A stretch of DNA of 64,000 nt from positions 1,240,001-1,304,000 of the forward strand of contig NC_060025.1 in the NCBI RefSeq assembly GCF_021134715.1. The letters run 5' to 3'. Below, piece by piece: positions 46,652 through 58,194 of the stretch (position 1 is the stretch's first letter; each line of letters starts with the position of its first letter). The translations under genes were made by a program, and so were the position numbers. Source of the stretch: Daphnia pulex. Lineage: Eukaryota; Arthropoda; Branchiopoda; Diplostraca; Daphniidae. The notes beneath the pieces were generated by a model that was not told where the DNA came from, did no database searches, and was given only the letters and a program-made list of their open reading frames with translations.

Positions 46652-47862
46652 TCATGCTGTTTTTGCAGGAAGTTTGCTGGAGATTTGGCTGGTAAAATTG
46701 CTGCTAAATGTCGCTTCCACTCTACCGCTTTCCAATGTGAAATCTAATACAGAATAAAATATTAGCCTTCCCTTCAAATTTGCAAAAACATGATTCCTTA
46801 ATTTACTTTTTTGATTGCCAGCAGTTAGCTCAGCAGCAGTGGTAGCCAACAAAGTGCTATTATCACAGCTGTCAAGCAAATAGTCGCATATCGTCGTCTC
46901 GTTCAATACCGGTAACTTACTTTTCGCGATCCACAACGGCTTCGACACGACTGGAAAAACAATTGAAATAAAAGCGATTGTCTTTTTGGTAACGAAGATC
47001 AAAAAGTAAAAAAACAAATAAACCCTTACATTCGATGTACATTGCGATTCCAATAGCGACTAGTCCGACTACTGCGAGGCAGATGAAGAAAATGCCAATC
47101 ATGGAACACGCCGACATTCTTTTCTTGGACCCATGCACCCCAGCTGATGGTCGTCCAGATTTGACTGGATGCAATTCTAAAGGACTTTCACTCATGTCGA
47201 CTCGGTGGTGATCACACTTTTCTCTTGTTGGATCGACACTACCAGTAATAGCCCGTGTTACGCAAATCAGACCCGATCTATCAGTTCAAGAAATTTCAAT
47301 TAAAACACTAAAAATACCATAAAGTTATGGAAAGAAAAATTTACTTGAGATCGAAGCAACCAGTGGTTTGATGGCTAACATCGGAATTCCAACTCGAATC
47401 ATTATCGCCAATAGATGATCTAGCGGTTGGATGATTTGGGCCGCCAATATCGACGGAAGTGAAGCTGCTCTCCAATCCTGACGTGGCCAAGCATGGCGGC
47501 ATCGCACCACCAGACACCACAATGACTTTTTCTCTCGACTGTCGATTCAATTTTCAATCAATTAGTTTAAGCAATACAACAAAACAAATTGCTGCACAAG
47601 TAAACTCAACTGGAAAGTAAACTGGGACGGAAGGTGAAATCGGCGTCGACGGTTGTTGGCAAAGAGAGAGGGGCGTGACATAAGCGTCGACATCGGGTTT
47701 GATTATGCCGAAACTGGTACACAGACTCAATGGCGAATGACAGTTGTTGTTGTCTTGGATCTTTAGTGTATACGATGGTGGAGACTGAAATTCCAAACGA
47801 GTCTGAATTCGGTCGACATCTTCCACGACGATTGATGGTGTCGATTGCAAATGTCTAGCCAT
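46652..47862 (-). CDS. Uncharacterised single-pass membrane protein
   Basis: Exons 47862-47611, 47538-47345, 47277-47030 and 46950-46652 join in phase. A further 63-base intron (46806-46744) is probable within the last. The product is about 310-330 aa. The first 210 residues are Ser/Pro/Thr-rich and lack a signal peptide. A transmembrane helix follows (SMIGIFFICLAVVGLVAIGI) after a basic KKRMSAC patch, then a C-terminal domain with NETTICDYLLDSCDNST (two cysteines, N-glycosylation sites). Positive residues before the helix suggest a type II orientation with the C-terminus outside. No family recognised. Confidence 0.7.
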
Positions 47863-48668
47863 TTTCCTTGTTAACCTAACACCTCGTGGAATAATTTAAT
47901 AACATTGCAAATAAAGTAATGAGAAGAATTGATGTACCTTAAATTAAATGCCAAAAGAACCACCGATAAAACTAGTACCAATTGGAATTAATAAAGGTGA
48001 CACGTGACGACGCTCTTACAGCGCGGCGTTTTTCGACTGCAATCTGTAACAAGGGGCGAGTAATAAACTAAGATTATTTTCTTTATGGCAAATCAAGGGA
48101 TGGGTTCAATAAAAATTAAATTTGTCAGACAAAATTTGGCAACTCTGAATCCGTTCTTAATTGCGCATGGGGCATGGGGTCCGAAGTTCTCTTTTGTTAT
48201 AGCCTTATCGGTACGATGAGTAACAATTTTGTTTTGAATAATTTGTTAATTACTACGAAAGCCTAATGATAAAAGAGTTCGTGGAATTTTAAAGGGTGTT
48301 CCATGACTCATTCCCATGTCCCATCAACATGCTGTTTTGTTTGTTTTCAAATGGTTTTCCAACCCTATTGAATTAATTAAGCTTAATTAATTAGGAAGGC
48401 ATATTTCCGCGAATTACTTCCACGTTGTCTTAACATTGTTCTGGGTGCAGGGTATGTACAAAACAAACTAAGAAAATATCAAAGAAAGTTTACCTTAAAT
48501 TTTGAAAATTGGCAAACTGGCAATACAGCATTATTTTTTGTTTTTCTATGTTTGATATTTCGTCTGCTACCGGGGTAGAGTTTTAGGGTGGAAATTGTTC
48601 GTAGTTTTGTTTTGGCTTCTCATGGTTTTTACACATTGTTCATCATCGCCCTTGAAGTTAGAAAAATA
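47863..48668. other. Divergent promoter region
   Basis: The stretch separates the start of the membrane protein (minus) from TRAPPC11 (plus). AT-rich; an in-frame ATG at 48588 lies upstream of the chosen TRAPPC11 start. Confidence 0.45.
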
Positions 48669-51600
48669 ATGAGCTCGGATCTCGAATTACCCGAAGAGTT
48701 GGTGGATCGACCGTTAGCGTTGGTCGGTCTGACGGGACTGAATGTTGAAACGAATCAGACTCACCTGCTGATATGGAACTCTTTCACGTCATCTAATCGA
48801 AGCGAGAGACCTCCCCTCCATTTCGTTCTTTTTGGAGTTAATCATGCATTCCCCCTGGCGAAACCTGATGTAATTTATCTTTTAGGTTGAGAGATCAAAG
48901 TTTTTTTTAAATGTTTGTTTTTCACTCATTTGTTTTAGAGAACGTCATATGAATGGTACATTCCTAAAGGCATCCTCAAAAGAAAATGGATGTCCAAACA
49001 CCTGAAACAGATTCCAGGTGTCTTGGTTCTCTTCTATGATTTGGAGTGGGACGATCCTGCATGGAAAGCTAAACATGCAGAATGTGCACATCTAATCCAA
49101 ACAACTCGGTAAATCATTCAGTCATAAACTTGAACTCAAATATTTTGTTATTAACTATAATTTTTCTATCCAGTATGAAGCTTATGGGAAGGGGTAGTAA
49201 GCTCTGCCTAGTCCTCTTACAAAATAGCCCTCCATTACCTTCCAGTGAAGATATTTTGGCAGCAGATAGAGCTGCAGCTTTGTGCCAAGTGTGTGAATTA
49301 CCACCTAAATCGCTCTTTGTCCTTCCTTGCCGTAGCGATCATCTACAGGGATACACCTTGAGGTATCACGTTATTTTAAATGTAGTCGTGAGTTATATAA
49401 TGTTACACTATACTACGAAACAGGTTGGAGAGCGCATTTTACGAACTTTGTCAAAGTAGTTATCATTTGTCATCGAGGGCCGTTCGCTCCCACCGCGACC
49501 AATTGAACCGTACAAATCACGGCTACTTGTTTGTGAGACATCAGTTTAAAATCGGATTTTACCACGAGCTTAAGCAGGACGTTGCCATGGCGCACAAGCA
49601 TTACAGCCAATCGTATGCCCATTTGCTAGAGCTTCGCATCACAGATGCCAATGTCACTGAAGTGAAGATTGTCGCTGGATACATCGGCTACAAGGTCTGG
49701 CGTCTCTCGTTCTTGCTCAATCTGCCTCGCGAAGCTATCGCCCATTTCAGGAGTCACATGGACTTTTTTCGGCTGCGGATTGGTAACCCTTTGAGCAAAT
49801 TCGAACATCACGCCTGGCTGGCTGCCCAGTAAAATTAAAATAAAATTTATTTCAAAAATTATTTTTCATTAAATTTTACGAATTCTTTTGTTTAGATTTT
49901 CGACGTTTGGCAGTTTGTTTGACGATGCGATTGAGTTAGGACTTCCGGCAATCCAGACTCAACATCCTGGCTTCTTCTACCAACAGTCTGCGCAGCAATC
50001 CATCCTAAGGAAGAAGGCTTGCTACCAAGATTACGATGCTCTCGACGAAACTGTCATTAATAACTTGACTCCATTATCGTTCGGCGAATCGTCACAATTG
50101 GAATTCTTCGGTCAAAGACCCTGGCGACCTAGTCGGTTGAGTCTTGAACCAGCTGATATGAAAGCTGAGAACGACGGGATTGCTGCAATGTTAATCCGCG
50201 AAAGACATCAAGTTGATCTCACGGTACTGCCTTTTATTAAAACATTTCCTATTTTGATAAGCGATTTTAACTTGGTGTGTAGGGTATGATCGTTGCTGCT
50301 CTTACAAATGCAGTAAATCAATTTAAAAATCACCGATCTCCTCGGATGAAGCAGTATTTATGTAATTTATCACTTACACTTTTAAAAGTCAGTATCAGAG
50401 CAAACTAAAATTTTTCTTCTCCTAGTGGTACAAATGGCGGAAGAATATTGCCGATCGGAAAACTTTGCGGAAGCCCTTACGTAATAAAAATTGACTTCAA
50501 CTTTTATTTTAATTTATTATTAATGGAAATTAACGCTTTGTATAGGTTGCTCGAACCTTTGCTCTGGGATTACCGCAAAGATTTCTGGTGGATGCCACTG
50601 ACATCTTTACTCCAGTTGGGTTTGCGTTGTGCTTTTCTTTCCGGTCGGCCTGCCGAATACTTCACATATGCCGTAGAATTGTGTTCCCGGGTGACGATGA
50701 AAAGCCAAGATGAAAAGGGCCAATTATTCGATAATCTCATCGGAATCCTACAAAAGAGGATACCACCGCCGCCTCCCGACTCTACCGCGGTTTCGTTGGC
50801 TACTCAACTATGGGCTGATCAATTTGCAAGTTTGGCCAGCGGCGCCTGCGTAACCACGATCGTTACCAACACGATTTCGTCATTCGTTGAAGTCAAGGCC
50901 ACTTTTACTCAAAAGCAATTTGCTGCCGAAGATGTTGTCGAACTCGAAGTTCACGTTAGGTAAAGAGTTGGAATTACTCTTGAAATACAAATTTAATAAT
51001 AACTTTAATTTCATAATAGTTATACGGGTCCAAAGGCGATACAGTTCACCAGTTTACACGTGGCTCTCAACAATACTGCCTATTTGCCCTTTTGTCAAGT
51101 GAAGGATCCGGAAGAGTTGGAATTTGAACCCAATCAGATCCGACACTACGAGTTTGAATTTGCTGCGCAATCTCAAGACATTGGTGCGGAACTTCAAGTA
51201 GGTTTAACTTTGATTGGCAATTGAAGAAGAGAAAGTAATTTCATCCATCCATAGATTGTTTCAGTCACGTTGGAGATGGGGCATGACCTTGTGGCTTATT
51301 TGCGATGCGAAGGATCTTCCAGTGAAGAATTTGGGTCATCACGTTCTGAATTTCCTTCGGCTACAGAGAAAGGTTTGTCCGGTTTGTTTGTATTGAACAC
51401 GGCCGAAATTCTGCCCCGGACTGCAAACGTTGAGCTTTTGATCCGACATGACGCCCCGGCCCTTCGTGGTGAATGTTATCCGCTTCACCTTGAATTGGTC
51501 AATCGGGAAAAAGAAGATATTAGCAACGTCACGGTGACTGTGACGACTAGCAGCACTGACGGCCGAGTTCACGACCAGCCTAAAATCGACGGCAATTTGT

Positions 51601-52757
51601 CGGTTCAGTTGAAGAGCGAAGAAATCGCAACCGGGCAAACATGCCAATGGAACGTGTTTACTCAAATGGAGCAGCCTGGTAAACATTACGTCACGTTTCA
51701 GGTCAATTACGAAATAACCAGCGAGGTGTGCAATAGTAAATGCACTTACAAGAGTCAGTACGTCAAAACGCTCGAGCTGGAAACGGTCCAACCCGTCGAG
51801 TGTGAGGCTCAGTTTCAGACGATCCAGTTCCAGCCATTGAGACAGATCCCCGTAGGAGAGCCTTGTGTCGCTGTGATGACGGTGACCAACTTGTCGCCAT
51901 TTCCTTTACTGCTGGAGCAAGGCGTTTGGAAATTTGACCCATTGCTAACCAATCAACCCATGCCCAATAGTCAGCTATCTGGGTTGACACTTCAAAAAGG
52001 AGAAAAAGCCAACGATGTGGCCGTACTTTCACTTTCGAATGGGGACAATCGCCATATAAGGACAGGATCCTACTCTTTGAAATGGAAAAGGTATTAATCT
52101 TTCAAGTCACTGTTGTTGGCACTGGAAATTTTTGACTTAACACGGCAAATTTAGGGCGAATCAATCAAAAGTGGAAGGATATAAAATTCCTTACTCGGCC
52201 AGTTCGTTCGACTTACCCGAAATGGAAACCTGGAGCATTCCGTTGCGAATTCAAGTCAAACTACCTGCTCACGGATACGTTCGAGAGTCAATGAACATGG
52301 CTATCATCATTCACAATCCAGGCACTAGCTACGTTGAACTGGATGTCTACATGAGTTCCAATGACGCTTTCATGTTTTCTGGAAACAAACAAGTAAAGTT
52401 TTCCAAAACATTTTTGTTCACAATGTTCACAATTTAAATTGTCTGGTTTTTGTCATTTTAAGATTAAGATTCAGATTTATCCAGAAGATGAGTACGAACT
52501 CAAATACAACTTGTATCCGCTGTTGTCCGGTTTTGTGGCTTTGCCTCCACTCCAGTTGAAAACCACGACGTCGGCCATCGATCAAGTAGCGGAGATGGAT
52601 CAGACGGTTCTAGATGAGCTGGTCAGCCGTTACGTCCCTACCCACATTTATGTTTTGGTAAATTTTCGGAGATTTCAATCACGTTTTCAATTTGTTCTTC
52701 AATTGGCGTTTCCTTTTTTCGTTTTTTTAGCCGCAGGCGAAGAATGGCAACAAGTAA
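48669..52757 (+). CDS. TRAPPC11: Trafficking protein particle complex subunit 11 (TRAPPC11, gryzun)
   Basis: Thirteen exons join in phase: 48669-48869, 48939-49108, 49174-49362, 49424-49828, 49896-50223, 50283-50361, 50426-50480, 50546-50959, 51020-51197, 51255-52090, 52155-52392, 52463-52677 and 52731-52757. They give about 1,110 aa, matching the family. The N-terminus [18 protein letters not shown] and [18 protein letters not shown] match TRAPPC11. The foie gras domain includes [17 protein letters not shown] and [14 protein letters not shown]. The C-terminal half is beta-rich (gryzun region). TRAPPC11 belongs to metazoan TRAPP III, acting in ER-Golgi transport and autophagy. I prefer 48669 over the upstream in-frame ATG at 48588 on homology. 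Confidence 0.96.
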
Positions 52758-53188
52758 CGTGCTACGTTCCGACTAAAATAAAACTAAATCGTTTGTTAAT
52801 GAATGAAATTTCAAAGGGAAAACACACATTGCAAAATATATAACAAAATATCTATCAAAAAAGTGCAAAAATGGTTTATCTTTTTTCTATCGACATAGGA
52901 TTATTTTATATAAAGCACCGACTGGAAACACAACGCGGGATAGAGGCGGGAGTAGGATGGATGAGGGGAAGATTCAATCAAGTGGTCCAAACACGTCGCA
53001 AATAACAAAAAGAAAAAGGGGGAGAAAAATAACCAAAAAGGTCTTTGGTTGATTGACGGGATAGAAAAACGAAAATATGAAACCGCGTCTGTTCGGTCTT
53101 TCTTACATTTAACGAGATAATACCCTCTATGATATACTCTGTCTTTTAACGGGAAAAGGAAGCAAAAAGGAAATAAGGCATGGCATTT
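52758..53188. other. Convergent 3' flanks of TRAPPC11 and the TBC gene
   Basis: A- and G-rich UTR-like sequence; nothing else seen. Confidence 0.5.
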
Positions 53189-55090
53189 TTAATTGCCTTG
53201 AGGGGAAGAAGCAGCTTTCTTCCTTTGCTCGACTACTTTCTTGTGTACACGTTCCATCTCTTCTTCGTTGATGGGCAGCTTCAACATCTATCAATCGCAA
53301 TAATTCAATTAGATAATCAAATAGATTTTGTTGAAAGGTTATGCAAATTACGCGAGGAACAAGAACGTTTTCTTCCGTGACGCTCGTATGGAGGTGACGC
53401 AAGACTTCCATCGATTCGTACATTGTCGGGCACTCCTTCATCGTCTTGGGTTTCATGAAACTGTACTTCAAGATGACCAAGCCAACCCGGAAGAGCACTT
53501 TGACCCCTAAAGACACATTGCAAATTTAAAAAAAGGCGGATAAAATGCCAGCGGTTAGAAATACCTTCGCAGAAGAACATGTCCCAGACGCGGAGTACAG
53601 AGGACCAGGGAAGCGTACGGGTGTAGATGCACATGAACCATTCCATCATGAAAAGCACAGGATCTAATTTTTGTTTCGTCTTTTATAAAAATACAAACAA
53701 GATAATTAAAAGATGACAATTCTGAAATTTACTTGAATCATGTGCTAATTATTACTAAATGGCGATGGATGGAAGGTGATACTTTTCTCAAAAGAGCTAC
53801 CAGAACATCACCGTCGATTTGAACTGCTTCCTAATGTTAAAATTCCATTTAAAAAAATAAATTTTAGGCATGAAATTCAATAAAATCTAATTACTAGGCC
53901 TTGGCTATAATATCCGGGTAAATAACGTTCACAGATTGCAACCATACACCAGAATGCTTCCTCTGCAGGCATGTGCATAACGAGCATAGCTGCAACAGGA
54001 GCCTGCCCTTGAAAGTAACCATCCACAGGGTTGAGAATCGTGTAGGCTTTTAGTACCCGAAATAATTCCACCTGACTAAATTTAATTTAAAAAAACAATA
54101 GTAGAATGTATACTATAGCGATAATTGAGAAGCATTATTGCTTTAATTACCCAGGTCCATTGGAATCGGCAAACATCTCGTGCATGGGGAATTGTCGATG
54201 TAAATCTTTTCGGATGTCATCCAGCCATTTGGGATCTCCGGGCTGAGCGAGTAGATCGTCGAACACGCCTTTATTCTTTTCCATTAGAACACCACCGCCG
54301 CACAAATATTGCCACGCTCTGGGACGGATAGAACTGGGTATTCCTTTCCTACACCTGTCTCTTACCTGTTGATTACAAATAATTGGGTGTTAATAGAAAC
54401 ATGAAAGACAAGAAAAATAAAAGATATTGCCAAACCTTTTTGTATTTGTATGTCATATACTTTTCCCAATCATCTAACATGTTTAACCACTTCAGCTCTC
54501 TTTTGCGAAAAATGGCAATCATTGCTGGGTTTCTAAATTGAATTCAAAATAAGCAAATACAATAGTGTTAAACTAATAGGGGATTCAAGGGAAACAAATA
54601 AAACTTACATTTCAGTGTCATGACTGAACTGAGATCCTCCAAAGAAACCATATCTGTCGGGGACTGTTGATGCTATTGATCCACCATAAATAACACTGCT
54701 GACATCATCATCAACATCGGTTTGATTAAGGGAACCATTCATTGATTGGTTCTTTGTAAGAAGCTGTCTTTCCTGAGATTGGAACTGGGCAATGTCAGGA
54801 GCTGATAACACTGCATCATCAACTCCAAGGATCTCTCTGCTGAGCCTGTTTTGTCGTTTTGCTAGCTTCCTATCTCCACTAGGACCCTGTTCACATGAAG
54901 GCTGACGGTAGACTGATTCAGAACTAAAGGGTTCTAAATCAATCATATTGATTCGTTCAAGTCTTTCAAGACTTTTTCGAAATGTACGTCTTTCCACAGT
55001 TGTTGCACTGCCATCATGGGCTGTTTCGACGTTGCGAAGGAACGGAGATGTTATCACTTGAAGTGATAATGGCTCGTGACGAGTGGCCAT
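53189..55090 (-). CDS. TBC1 domain family member 10-like Rab GTPase-activating protein
   Basis: Eight exons (55090-54609, 54532-54436, 54365-54151, 54075-53895, 53830-53756, 53679-53565, 53506-53352, 53287-53189) give about 470 aa. A 160-residue Ser-rich, acidic N-terminus precedes the TBC domain: [30 protein letters not shown] (IxxDxxR with the catalytic arginine), [20 protein letters not shown] (YxQG with the catalytic glutamine), [18 protein letters not shown] and [20 protein letters not shown]. The order and wording match the EPI64/TBC1D10 group (Whacked in flies), which inactivates Rab27/Rab35-type Rabs. The short tail ends ASSPQGN. It is head-to-head with SNAP29, 495 bases between start codons. 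Confidence 0.93.
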
Positions 55091-55585
55091 TGATTATTTC
55101 AAATATTTCGCAATTATTTTATCAGGAAATAAGGCACTCATGATACTGACACGTTCTAAGGACAGTTGCGTGACTTCACACGTAGATATTTTGATCACGG
55201 GAAAACAAGTGAAGTAAGTAAGAAGGGCTGCTATGACGAGAAAGAGGTGGGCTGTTCCCTCAGCCTGGTGAAGCCTCGCAACATTCCTTAAATTAGCTAA
55301 TTTTATTAAATATTACTGATTCATATGAATGAATAATAATAGAGAATTATTTTTTGAAATTTTTAAATGAACTTAAAAATAATAATATGTTTTAATTGAT
55401 TTGATTTATGTTACTTACAATTTTATTAAATCATTACTTTTGTCGTCGCTAGAGGGAAGACATCAAACCTTGGTTACGACTCTCGGCAGTCTCTTTAAAG
55501 GCCTTGACAGCTTCGGAGGGCATGCGAAAGTGAGTGAGCAACAAATAATACATACAAGGAAAAGTGTATTAGTGTCGAAAAAACT
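55091..55585. promoter_or_regulatory. Bidirectional promoter region TBC1D10-like / SNAP29
   Basis: 495 bases separate the two divergent start codons; there is no TATA box at a usual distance. Both genes act in vesicle traffic, so co-expression is plausible but inferred. Confidence 0.4.
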
Positions 55586-56575
55586 ATGGCTGGATCCAGT
55601 GGGCGTTACGTCAAGTCTAAAGGTTCAAATCCATTTTTTGACGATGAAGACGACGTGGACGACGAAGAATTTCTACAAAGGGCACCCAATAGGTTCAATA
55701 ACTTTGGAGGAAAATTAGCCAATAGTTTGTCGGGCGGAAATAACAGTTTCCAACCTCTGGACGGAGGAGAAAATCAGAGCGCCGATGAACGTAGACGACA
55801 ACTTCTTATGGAGAAACAGAAAATAGAAGAACGTACTTTGCAGGCTTCAGGGCGAGCTAAAGGAATGTTGTATGAGACTGAGCAGATTGGAATCTCCACC
55901 GCTGAGGTTTGCACATAAGCTTACATTAGAAAACCACTTAAAACTTGATTCATTTTCCCCTTGAAAATACCCAACCAGGACTTGGTAAGGCAGAGGGAAC
56001 AGTTAGAGAGAACTGGGAGCCGACTGGATGAAATGAATAATTCATTGAGGACTTCAGAGAGACACATACAGAATATCAAGGTAGTCTATCTATATTTTAT
56101 AGCATTGGTTGGTTGTTTTTTCCTTAACACAGATTTCATTGATTTTTAGAGTGTGTTTAGCAGTATGAAGAACTACTTTTCTAAGCCTTCAGAGCCACTC
56201 AAAAACTCTTCTGAAGGGTCTTTGTTAAAGCCTAGTTCCAGTAGTAGTAGTAGCAATCTTTCCAAGGTACTTGAGCAAACATCATCACCGATTGACCGAG
56301 ACTCACCATCACAGCAACAGCACCCAGCATTGAGGATTAAAGGACTTGAAAATGATTTTAGTCACAAACCTCTTTCCAATGTCGACGAGCAGCTAGAGCA
56401 AGATCTGGGTGACATGAGTTTGTCCCTGTCCCGTCTGAAAGGTCTCGCCCAGGGATTGTCGACTGAACTGGAAGATCAGAACACGTTGATCGATCGGTTG
56501 CAGACTGGTGCCGACAAGGCTGACTGGAGAATCCAGCGTCAAAATAAAGATATGGAACGTCTTCTGAAAAAGTGA
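55586..56575 (+). CDS. SNAP29: Synaptosomal-associated protein 29 (SNAP29)
   Basis: Exons 55586-55906, 55979-56080 and 56150-56575 give about 282 aa. An acidic N-terminus carries an NPF motif (GSNPFFDDED), which in SNAP29 binds EH-domain proteins. The first SNARE helix (Qb) spans EERTLQASGRAKGMLYETEQ to SERHIQNIK, with a serine-rich linker between. The second (Qc) spans EQLEQDLGDMSLSLSRLKG to QNKDMERLLKK. There is no palmitoylated cysteine cluster, as expected for SNAP29 rather than SNAP25. It drives autophagosome-lysosome and other membrane fusion with Syntaxin 17 and VAMP7/8 partners. Confidence 0.94.
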
Positions 56576-57101
56576 AAACCCCACGAGTCCATGTTGTTTC
56601 CAACTTGTGATACACAAAGAATTAGAATTGAATGAAGAAAAAAAAACTCTTTTTGTTTTAAATAAGAAAATCTGTCCCCCTCTTTTTGCGCACCAAGGTA
56701 AATTGCCAGCACACTCCCAGTGTGTATATATATTATATATTCATGGAATAATACATTTAGGTGAAACACGGTCTGATAAAAAGAAAGAAAAAAATGATTA
56801 TTTGCATGAATTCAATTGGGGATAAGTTTACTAGGTATTTTATTAGTATATGAAAATTTTTTCCTGAGAGTGTTTAATCATCCGCAAGGAATTTTGCAGA
56901 TGTTGTGGAAAGATGAGCGGACGTGGTGATCGTGTTATTGCCTGTTTCACGATTCGATGATCATGAGAACGAAACGAGCCGGACGGTATGAATGGCAATT
57001 TTTTTTTTCGTTTTGAGAAACTTGTTTTAGTTGACAAGAACATATCCACACAATGTCCTGATGGGCCAGCTTGTCTTTGCGGATGTCTGCACCAGCTGTT
57101 A
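56576..57101. other. 3' flank of SNAP29
   Basis: AT-rich with a short TATATA tract near 56726. I see no independent gene. Confidence 0.45.
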
Positions 57102-57479
57102 TTACGGTTCATTTGTTGATTTTAGCCGCACACTAAATTGCCATTGTCTTCGTTTGGCGACTGTTTTCTGTTTCCGTTTTACAACAGAAGACCATTGGTC
57201 GGAGTTCCAGTTCATACAAACCGCAAACGTAGCACCTTGAAATGTGGAAAAAGGGGAATTGGCCGCACATTTATCACAGTCACAGTCCTTCTCTTCTAGC
57301 CAATGTTTCCGGATTCGATGGTAGATAACAACCTTGTGGAAAGGCATTTTTTGATAATTATTGCAGAGAGGCTTCAGTGGTGGTGGCAGGAAACGCCATA
57401 ATGGGGATAATGTGCAAACATGGCCAACCAAATTTACTTGTAGCCGTGATATCACAATCAGAACTTTGCTATCATTCGG
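57102..57479 (-). CDS. Coding-like terminal exon of an unrecognised gene
   Basis: After an acceptor (TTTAATTTAG at about 57480) the minus strand is open for 125 codons to a TAA. It includes DSKVLIVISRLQVNLVGHVC, PFHKVVIYHRIRKHWLEEKD, the cysteine motif CDCDKC, and a basic end, VVKRKQKTVAKRRQWQFSVR. A second open piece, 57624-57560, reads YLDADVIISVGADEVIA. The phases do not fit directly, so the gene model is incomplete or decayed. It lies downstream of the ZNF839-like gene on the same strand and could alternatively be part of its 3' UTR by chance. No family recognised. Confidence 0.35.
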   Translation of the reverse strand, partial: PNDSKVLIVISRLQVNLVGHVCTLSPLWRFLPPPLKPLCNNYQKMPFHKVVIYHRIRKHWLEEKDCDCDKCAANSPFSTFQGATFAVCMNWNSDQWSSVVKRKQKTVAKRRQWQFSVRLKSTNEP

Positions 57480-57624
57480 CTAAATTAAACAAATTATCAT
57501 TTAAGAGTAGAACAAGGAAAGTTTGAACTTTAAGAATCAACCAAAATACTTGCTATTACTTCGTCTGCACCAACCGAAATAATAACATCAGCATCCAAAT
57601 AAGATTTGGAAATAAAAAGATGTC

Positions 57625-58194
57625 AGATAATTGAACTCCTATGCAACAGAAAAAAAAATTATTAAGAATATCTCAATTAAAATCATTCAATGTAAAATGA
57701 AATGAAAGAGAGAAAAATTCCAACGAACCGTTGCGACTTTGTTTGTATTCATATTGGATTGGGGATGGGGGGGAGGGGTATTCAGCTCACTGTCAAATGC
57801 CACGTAAGATGTGTGTGTGTGTTTTCAATATAGGGGAGAAAGGGAAAACAAACAAGACGGAGGTGGAAACAGGAATTAGATGGAACTGTACTGAGAAAAA
57901 TAATGAAGAAAAAAAATCTGACAGGCAGAAAAAAAGATTTGAAAAGAAAAGAGAAGAATAGGGAAAAAAAAACCTAATTATAACTTGAACAAAACGTAAC
58001 TTGCCAGGTTGCTCCGCGTTTTGGCTGAATTAAAGACACCAAAAAAATAGGGAGAGGACAAAATATGGCGAGAGCACTTTTTTCTCATTTTCTCCTTCTG
58101 TATTTTTAACATTGTCGGCGTTTAATGACTCTCGCACTTTTTCTGGATAAGGGATCAAAATGGGGTAGTGGGTGTTGTCATTGGGGTCGACATT
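57625..58194. other. Purine-rich 3' flank of the ZNF839-like gene
   Basis: Long A/G-rich stretches on the plus strand (57840-57980). No gene recognised. Confidence 0.45.
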
